Source of the DNA: an uncultured bacterium
Lineage (GTDB): Bacteria > Oederibacteriota > PGYV01 > CAILUR01
Reading direction: 5' to 3'
Assembly (NCBI GenBank): GCA_903837445.1
Contig: CAILUR010000066.1
Span: 1 to 11,490, forward strand
Length of the DNA stretch: 11,490 nt
Program-made: the position numbers and the translations under genes
In this document: piece after piece, positions 7,089 through 11,490 of the stretch
How the letters are laid out: the number at the start of each line of letters is the position of its first letter
Position numbering within the stretch: position 1 is the first letter of the stretch
Notes under the pieces: generated by a model
What the model was told of the DNA's origin: nothing
Seen by the model: the letters and a program-made list of their open reading frames with translations, nothing else
Database searches by the model: none

Positions 7089-8714
7089 CTATTTTACTAT
7101 CAGTGTTTTTTCAACCGATGTGTATTTTGAAGTTTGAATCGCAATAAAGAATATGCCTGTCCCTGCTATTTTTCCAGCACTGTCACGGCCATCCCAATAC
7201 ACAGTCTGCGTGCCGTCCCCTGTATTTTTGGAGTCAAAAAGTTGTATAACTTTTCTTCCCGTTTCATCATTTATACTTACTTTAGCCCACGAGCCCGAAA
7301 AAGTGTTAAATTGAATTTTAGTTTTATCGCCCTTATTGGGATTGATAACATTTTTATATATCTTAACATTACCGATCGCTATCGGTCCATCTGGAGTTAC
7401 CAAGTCGCAATTATTTAAATATCTTGCCACAAATGCTTTATTTATGCTTCCGTCAAAAGCCTGCCCTCCGCATACAATTTTTCCAGCACTGTCAACGCTA
7501 ATAGAACTTATGAAGTCGTGCCCACTGCCACCGGCTATGCTTGCCTGTTTCATTATACCAGTGCCATTGAAAGTAGTGTCAAGAGTACCATTACTGTTAT
7601 ATCTCCATAATGCCACACTCTCCACGCCCGCACTTTCTCTAATATCTCCAGCGACAAGCAGTTTGCCATCACTTTGCAGCAGCATATCGTATGCTGTGTC
7701 CATTCCACTTCCCGCCGCAGAATTAACATAAGTGGCAAAACCATTTACGCCAAAAGTTGTATCCGGTGTGCCATTGGAATTCAAGCGCCATAAAGCTATT
7801 TCTCCTGCGGCTGCTGTCTGAGAATACCCGCAGATATAAATCTTCATATCAGGGCCAATCAATATTTTTTTCGCTTGATCATTTCCGTTGTATACTGAGT
7901 TGTTGTAAATATAATATCCAGTTAAATTAAAAGTAGTATCCAGAGTTCCCGCAGGCGTAAGTCTCCATAAAGCCATATCTCTATTTGAAGTGCTCTGACT
8001 ATAACCACAGACCACTATCCTGCCTGAGGAATCTATAGCAAGTGAGGTCGCTTCATCCGGTCCTATTCCTCCGGCAATTCCGTTGCTGACAAAATACCCT
8101 GTTGCGTTAAATGTGTTATCTATCGTTCCATTGCTATTCAGGCGCCAGATTATCATATTCATAGAGTTGCTTATTCCCGAAAGCAATATCTTACCATTAG
8201 AATCAATGGCTATGTCCGTAGCGTGGTCAATTACCCCCGGCAAACTGCGTTGTGTCATAATTCCACCAGAACCAAAAGTCGTATCAAGCGTGCCGTCCGT
8301 CTTGTATTTCCAAACCGTCGTAAACTTGTACCCAACATCCGCACTTTCCCCCGCGATGAGTATCTTTCCTTCCGCATCTATTACAACCGCGTTACCATAC
8401 TCATCCGCGCTGGTTCCAGTGGCAGCATCGTTAGTTGCTATACCTGTTGAATTAAAAGTAGTATCAAGAGTGCCGTTCGTATTATATCTCCAAACCGCCA
8501 TATCATAGTTGGAATTTAATATTTTTCCGACAGCAACAATTTTTCCGGAGCCATCAAGTGTTGTGCTATTCCCCCCACTTGTCGCACCAGCGCTTATTGC
8601 CACGCCATTTGAGTTGAAAGTATTATCAGGCAAAATACATTGTGCCGCAGGCAAGGAGCTTGCCAGCACAAACAAAAATACCAAGTATGTTGCTTTAGAA
8701 ACTATTTTTTTCAT
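7089..8714 (-). CDS. Secreted delta-60 repeat protein (seven repeats) with FlgD-like C-terminal domain
   Basis: The 541-residue product starts MKKIVSKATYLVF and has a signal peptide with cleavage near SLPAAQ (about residue 25). I choose this ATG over the one at 8721-8723, because AAAGGA, eight bases upstream, overlaps that earlier ATG. Residues about 29-434 hold seven repeats of 53-61 residues with the delta-60 (DUF5122) pattern: TLDTTFN-x-TG, a variable stretch, then an IDSxGKI strand, a G, and ALWRYNSNG. Seven units would suit a closed seven-bladed propeller-like fold, which is inference. Residues about 448-541 form a FlgD-like Ig domain (NPNKGDKTKI, VYWDGRDSAG, GTGIFFIAI) ending EKTLIVK, closely like the tail of the nearby anti-sigma factor. 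The Cys after AAQ does not make a proper lipobox, so I do not call it a lipoprotein. It probably acts at the cell surface or outside; the ligand is unknown. It lies 64 nt after the PorV-like gene. Confidence 0.9.
   Translation of the reverse strand: MKKIVSKATYLVFLFVLASSLPAAQCILPDNTFNSNGVAISAGATSGGNSTTLDGSGKIVAVGKILNSNYDMAVWRYNTNGTLDTTFNSTGIATNDAATGTSADEYGNAVVIDAEGKILIAGESADVGYKFTTVWKYKTDGTLDTTFGSGGIMTQRSLPGVIDHATDIAIDSNGKILLSGISNSMNMIIWRLNSNGTIDNTFNATGYFVSNGIAGGIGPDEATSLAIDSSGRIVVCGYSQSTSNRDMALWRLTPAGTLDTTFNLTGYYIYNNSVYNGNDQAKKILIGPDMKIYICGYSQTAAAGEIALWRLNSNGTPDTTFGVNGFATYVNSAAGSGMDTAYDMLLQSDGKLLVAGDIRESAGVESVALWRYNSNGTLDTTFNGTGIMKQASIAGGSGHDFISSISVDSAGKIVCGGQAFDGSINKAFVARYLNNCDLVTPDGPIAIGNVKIYKNVINPNKGDKTKIQFNTFSGSWAKVSINDETGRKVIQLFDSKNTGDGTQTVYWDGRDSAGKIAGTGIFFIAIQTSKYTSVEKTLIVK
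7419..8627 (-). repeat. Seven tandem delta-60 protein repeats
   Basis: Seven diverged units of about 160-185 bp each encode a TLDTTFN-like opening and an ALWRYNSNG-like close. At the DNA level the junctions are the most similar parts, for example the TATCAAGAGTGCC-like strings on the plus strand near 7578, 8282 and 8462. The units are diverged enough that recent tandem duplication is not obvious. Confidence 0.85.
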
Positions 8715-8742
8715 ATTACACATCCTTTTTTATCTATATATA

Positions 8743-8770
8743 TTTGTTCCCTTTAGTAGAAAAAAGTTTC
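8743..8770 (-). promoter_or_regulatory. Bipartite motif copy A, candidate ECF promoter of the delta-60 gene
   Basis: On the minus strand GAAACTTTT (8762-8770) and GGAACAAA (8743-8750) are separated by 11 nt. The site lies in the 64-nt gap between the PorV-like and delta-60 genes. GGAACAAATATATATAGAT here matches the copy in the 6663-7088 gap except for one extra base. If GGAACAAA is the -10 region, transcription would begin roughly 20-25 nt before the delta-60 start codon, leaving the AAAGGA site in the transcript. Confidence 0.5.
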
Positions 8771-8778
8771 ATTTTATG

Positions 8779-9675
8779 TTAAAACTTCCACGCCAGACTC
8801 AACCTATGGGTTAGACCAAGCGCATCATATGGAACAATGGCATAAGACACCTCTATTGTTTCCCAAACAAAACCCACACCGCCAGTTATATTATTATTGC
8901 CATTTTCAAAAATACAGCCCAGTCTTGGATAGAGTGTATTATTTATCGCAAACTCAAGCCCGGCTCCCATTGAAATCTGCCCTGTTTCTAACAACAACTT
9001 ATTTACATCAATTTGCAAAGTGGTCTTTACATTATTATTGAGAGGAAATTTAAACCCAATACCGGCTTTTAAATTTGCTGGCAGATTATCTACAGTTTCA
9101 ATATAGGCGCTCTGCGTTCCCAAATTTTGCAAAACGAGACCAATATACGCATCAGGCGAGGTGGCAATTTTAATCTTAATTCCAGCATCCACGCAAATAC
9201 CATTCTTTGAATAGGCACTAAGTCTGCTGGTAAAAACTTTAAGGTTTCCGCCTGCAGAAATACTGTTTAAAATATTCTGGCTGTAAGACGCAATTCCCTC
9301 AATTTCATAATAATCAATATTTCCGACTATATCCCCTAACTCATTATATTCCTTAAAACTTGTCGTATAATGACAAAACAATGAAAACGCAGTTGCTTTT
9401 CCATGATCCAGCGGAAGCAAAAAACTTACATAATCGTAATTGGTATCCGCAAAAGAAATAAAATGCGAGAAAAAAACTTCAGTATTTTTTATGGAGAATA
9501 AACCGGCGGGATTAAAAATTACAGAGTTATTACTATCAGCCAATGCGGCATAGGCATTGCCCATAGCAGCAGTCTTCGCATCCGGATTCACAATCAAAAA
9601 AGCCGGACTGACTGCCGCAAATACGGTTCCCATAAATACGCAAACCGCAAACATAATTAAAAAATATCTTCGCAT
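8779..9675 (-). CDS. PorV/UPF0164-family outer-membrane barrel protein
   Basis: The 298-residue product begins MRRYFLIMFAVCVFMGTVFA, a clear signal peptide with cleavage at about residue 20. Residues 29-60 carry the family signature: NPDAKTAAMGNAYAALAD followed by VIFNPAGL. The remainder is alternating beta-strand sequence ending in LSLAWKF, with the terminal Phe typical of outer-membrane barrels. Unlike the 662-residue relative in the left cluster, it has no Ig or OmpA extension and is of usual family length. PorV in Bacteroidetes shuttles CTD-tagged cargo in type IX secretion; other UPF0164 members are uncharacterised. The next gene encodes a protein with a FlgD-like C-terminal domain, so a carrier-cargo pairing is reasonable inference. 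GGTGG just before the ATG is a modest ribosome-binding site, and the gene follows the anti-sigma gene by 39 nt, suggesting cotranscription with the sigma operon. Confidence 0.9.
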   Translation of the reverse strand: MRRYFLIMFAVCVFMGTVFAAVSPAFLIVNPDAKTAAMGNAYAALADSNNSVIFNPAGLFSIKNTEVFFSHFISFADTNYDYVSFLLPLDHGKATAFSLFCHYTTSFKEYNELGDIVGNIDYYEIEGIASYSQNILNSISAGGNLKVFTSRLSAYSKNGICVDAGIKIKIATSPDAYIGLVLQNLGTQSAYIETVDNLPANLKAGIGFKFPLNNNVKTTLQIDVNKLLLETGQISMGAGLEFAINNTLYPRLGCIFENGNNNITGGVGFVWETIEVSYAIVPYDALGLTHRLSLAWKF

Positions 9676-9714
9676 CTACCACCAAATTAACAATTTTTTT
9701 CATAAAATTTTTCA

Positions 9715-10662
9715 TCATTTTATGACCACTACTTTTATTTTTTCTTCAACAAGGTCCGTTTTTATATATACTATATACGCCCCTGCTCCTACCACAGCTC
9801 CAGCCTCATCTTTGCCATCCCATACAGTTTCATGCATTCCGACTGGCATAGGGCCTCTGACTAAACTTTTTAACAATCTGCCTCTTTCATCAAAGACCTG
9901 CACTATCACATCTAACGCCAAGGATGTTTTATATTTTATTACTACTTTTTCCCTTTGTAAAGGTCTAATAACATTTTTCATTATTGTAAGATTTGGACCA
10001 CTTTCTTTTTCACTTTTATTTGGAGCCATATTCAGTGAACTCGCCACTTTCACTGCCGCTACAGAGGAGAACTGCCCTTGTGCTACGGCATCCGCCGAGT
10101 GAACTTTGGAAAAAACTATTTCCGCAGTCGGCACGGTTTGAACTTTTTCATTAGATTTTTTTGGTTCTTCAACCTTTTTTTCAGCTAAAACAAGTTTTTC
10201 GGTTTTGTCTGAGTTTTCCTTTTTTTTTGCCATTTCCACAATTACAGGCACTTTTGGTATATTTTTTTTTTCAAGCGCCTTGCCCACTGCACTTTTCTCA
10301 ACCACTGCCACCTTTGTCTGTTCAAGGTTTTGAACTCGCCCTGGTAAAATCATAAAGACCACAGTCGCAAATGCCGCAACGCCTGCGAATACAGTACCAT
10401 AAGCAAACGGTCTTTTTTTCAACAGTTCAAATACTCCGGGTTGCCTATCTTTTATCCGCTTCCATATTTTCAAATTAAAATCTTTTGGAAGCTGTACTTG
10501 CTTTTCCTTGATTTCAAGTTTTGCCAGTTCAATAGCTTCAGCAGCTCTGTATTCTTCCAGACATTTATCGCATTCTTTTATATGTGCAAAAAAATCCTGC
10601 CCGAGACTAAGTAGCCGCGAAGGATCTTCCTGTATTATTTTCATCACATTTTTACAATCCAT
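9715..10662 (-). CDS. Membrane anti-sigma factor with zinc-finger N-terminus and periplasmic FlgD-like domain
   Basis: The 315-residue protein begins MDCKNVM and carries the zinc anti-sigma pattern: Cys3, then H27-x3-C31-x2-C34. It would bind the ECF sigma factor encoded just upstream. A single membrane helix spans about residues 86-107. Residues about 115-180 are a Lys/Glu/Pro/Val linker of TonB-like character, able to extend through the periplasm. Residues about 224-315 form a FlgD-like Ig domain (NVIRPLQREKVVIKY, VFDERGRLLKSL, TVWDGKDEAGAVVGAGAY) ending KIKVVVIK. Such a domain is expected on exported surface proteins, and its tail closely resembles that of the delta-60 protein. I infer that it is the sensory part. 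The ATG overlaps the sigma gene by 11 nt, with AAAAGGAG eight bases upstream inside that gene, so translational coupling is likely. The family call is firm; the signal sensed is unknown. Confidence 0.9.
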   Translation of the reverse strand: MDCKNVMKIIQEDPSRLLSLGQDFFAHIKECDKCLEEYRAAEAIELAKLEIKEKQVQLPKDFNLKIWKRIKDRQPGVFELLKKRPFAYGTVFAGVAAFATVVFMILPGRVQNLEQTKVAVVEKSAVGKALEKKNIPKVPVIVEMAKKKENSDKTEKLVLAEKKVEEPKKSNEKVQTVPTAEIVFSKVHSADAVAQGQFSSVAAVKVASSLNMAPNKSEKESGPNLTIMKNVIRPLQREKVVIKYKTSLALDVIVQVFDERGRLLKSLVRGPMPVGMHETVWDGKDEAGAVVGAGAYIVYIKTDLVEEKIKVVVIK

Positions 10663-11236
10663 CTTTAAAGCTCCTTTTTAAATCATTCCTTAATCTTTCC
10701 TTTACCCTAAATATCTTGATTTTAACCGCACTGACAGATATCTTCAGTAACCCAGCTATCTCTTCGTGCGATAATTCCTCCATTTCTCTTAGTACCAATA
10801 TCTTTTTTTCCTCTTCCGAATAGCTTTCCATAATACTATAGATATGTTCAATTGCACGCTTTGTCTCATAAGCCTTATCCTGAAGCGGCTTTTTATCCAC
10901 AACGACTTGTATTTCTTCCACGGCTTCAGTGTCCGTATCTTTTGCTTCTTTAATATAGAAATGTTCCTTCTTATTTATTTTCATTCTTCTGTAGCACAAA
11001 TTCATAGTCACTCTATAAAGCCAAGTAGAAAACTTTGACCCAAACCTAAAACTCTTTATTCCTTTATATAGATTTAAAAAAACTTCCTGTGCTACTTCAA
11101 GTGCGTCTTCTTCATTATGCATATATTTATGGCACAAATTCGCCACAAACTGCCTGTAAAATACTATGATTTCATCAAAAGCGGCCTTATCCCCCTTTTG
11201 CGCTTTTTTTATTACTTCATCCGTTGTTTCTTTCAA
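10652..11236 (-). CDS. ECF-type RNA polymerase sigma factor
   Basis: The 194-residue protein has an ECF sigma layout. Region 2 lies at about 20-88 (DALEVAQEVFLNLYKGIKSF, then FSTWLYRVTMNLCYRRMK), followed by an acidic linker of about 40 residues. Region 4 lies at about 130-186 (EKKILVLREMEELSHEEIAG, then SVSAVKIKIFRVKERLR, the helix-turn-helix that reads the -35 box). It would redirect RNA polymerase when released by the anti-sigma factor of the overlapping next gene. The start is a TTG at 11234-11236 with GGAG six bases upstream. No ATG lies close enough, since region 2 homology begins near residue 8. A rare start codon may hold its level down. Promoter-like motif copy C (11247-11274) is immediately upstream, consistent with autoregulation. 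Confidence 0.95.
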   Translation of the reverse strand: MKETTDEVIKKAQKGDKAAFDEIIVFYRQFVANLCHKYMHNEEDALEVAQEVFLNLYKGIKSFRFGSKFSTWLYRVTMNLCYRRMKINKKEHFYIKEAKDTDTEAVEEIQVVVDKKPLQDKAYETKRAIEHIYSIMESYSEEEKKILVLREMEELSHEEIAGLLKISVSAVKIKIFRVKERLRNDLKRSFKDGL

Positions 11237-11246
11237 GCTATACTCC

Positions 11247-11274
11247 TTTGTTCCTTTTCACTTAAAAAAGTTAC
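11247..11274 (-). promoter_or_regulatory. Bipartite motif copy C, upstream of the sigma gene
   Basis: On the minus strand GTAACTTTT (11266-11274) and GGAACAAA (11247-11254) are 11 nt apart, exactly as in the copies at 6993 and 8743. ECF sigma operons are usually autoregulated, so a shared motif here is expected if it is the sigma's own promoter. A caution: the GGAG ribosome-binding site starts directly after GGAACAAA, so a conventional start six or seven bases downstream would give a very short leader missing that site. A role as an operator over the ribosome-binding region is an alternative. Confidence 0.45.
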
Positions 11275-11282
11275 ATACAATT

Positions 11283-11302
11283 ACATATCCTACCATATCC
11301 TA
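11283..11302. repeat. Tandem 10-bp direct repeat upstream of motif copy C
   Basis: ACATATCCTA (11283-11292) is followed at once by CCATATCCTA (11293-11302), nine of ten bases alike and one helical turn apart. It starts eight bases upstream of the GTAACTTTT box of the sigma-gene motif, so it could bind an activator or repressor. It may also be chance in AT-rich DNA. Confidence 0.3.
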
Positions 11303-11356
11303 AAATAAAGATTAGTAATGAGCTCGGTCTTTTGCAAATACAAAGCCAAAAATTAA

Positions 11357-11490
11357 TTACTCCTGAAAGGCATCTTTCAAATAATCTATCTCTACTACTT
11401 TTCCGTGTGCGGTATAAACTCCAGCCACATCAAATCTAACAAAACAATTTTTAATCTCTTTCATCATAATATAATGCATTTATAGCATCC
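11357..11490 (-). pseudogene. C-terminal part of a YraN/UPF0102-family protein, apparently frameshifted, cut by the window edge
   Basis: The frame ending in TAA at 11357-11359 encodes MKEIKNCFVRFDV, then AGVYTAHGKVVEIDYLKDAFQE. This closely follows the C-terminus of the YraN/UPF0102 family (RFDV, then an E-x-I/L-KDAF ending; E. coli YraN has CRFDVVAF and EWIKDAF). That frame has a stop at 11480-11482. A second frame at 11451-11489 reads DAINALYYDERD before its own stop and would join naturally if one base were gained or lost near 11450-11460. So this is a frameshifted gene, a sequencing or assembly error, or an unusual 35-residue remnant. YraN proteins are nuclease-fold proteins of uncertain role. 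Only the tail is present. Confidence 0.55.

Noticed and set aside
7419..8627. CRISPR-like or nucleotide tandem array
   Set aside because: The periodicity is protein-coding (delta-60 repeats), units are 160-185 bp and diverged, and there are no short identical repeats with unique spacers.
8630..8714. Lipoprotein signal in the delta-60 protein (Cys after SLPAAQ)
   Set aside because: The residue before Cys is Gln, not Gly, Ala or Ser, so the lipobox is not satisfied. Ordinary signal-peptide cleavage is more likely.
9557..10102. 181-codon plus-strand open frame
   Set aside because: It is opposite the anti-sigma C-terminus and the PorV-like N-terminus, both of which have clear family motifs. It shows no signal or motif of its own.
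1..11490. tRNA, rRNA, insertion sequence or CRISPR array
   Set aside because: No tRNA cloverleaf motifs, rRNA segments, transposase frames with terminal repeats or repeat-spacer arrays were seen on either strand.

Overview
All seven complete genes lie on the minus strand, so they are transcribed from right to left. The DNA is AT-rich. Every large product is either a regulator or an exported envelope or surface protein. The recurring ingredients are PorV/UPF0164-type outer-membrane barrels, FlgD-like immunoglobulin C-terminal domains ending in a beta strand and a terminal Lys or Tyr, long Thr/Pro linkers, an OmpA peptidoglycan-binding domain and delta-60 repeats. Together they point to a diderm bacterium, most likely an uncultured candidate phylum near the FCB group or the Elusimicrobia/Goldbacteria type. 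That placement is inference from protein style; no phylogenetic marker gene is present.

Right part (11490 to 7089). At the right edge is the C-terminal piece of a YraN/UPF0102-like protein, apparently frameshifted within the window. Next comes an ECF sigma factor with a TTG start. It overlaps by 11 nt an anti-sigma factor with a zinc-binding H-x3-C-x2-C motif, one membrane helix, a Lys/Glu/Pro linker and, unusually, a periplasmic FlgD-like domain. After 39 nt comes a PorV-like barrel, and after 64 nt a secreted protein with seven delta-60 repeats and a FlgD-like C-terminus.

Middle (7088 to 6663). A 426-nt AT-rich gene-free region holds a copy of a bipartite regulatory motif, a 15-bp palindrome and a GC-rich 10-bp inverted repeat enclosing 51 nt.

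Left part (6662 to 210). Three closely spaced genes encode a large DUF11/Thr-Pro/triple-Ig adhesin-like protein, a PorV-FlgD-like-OmpA fusion and a Cys-rich secreted protein with a Thr-rich linker and FlgD-like C-terminus. At the far left edge there may be the start of another minus-strand gene with its own promoter.

How it may work together (inference). The ECF sigma/anti-sigma pair probably controls a surface-protein export regulon. A motif G(T/A)AACTTTT-N11-GGAACAAA with identical spacing stands before the sigma gene, before the delta-60 gene and in the leader region of the three-gene left cluster. The anti-sigma factor carries the same type of domain as the exported proteins, so it could sense traffic or accumulation of such cargo in the periplasm. 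This coupling of a cargo-like sensor, a shared promoter-like motif and PorV-like barrels is the most interesting hypothesis here.
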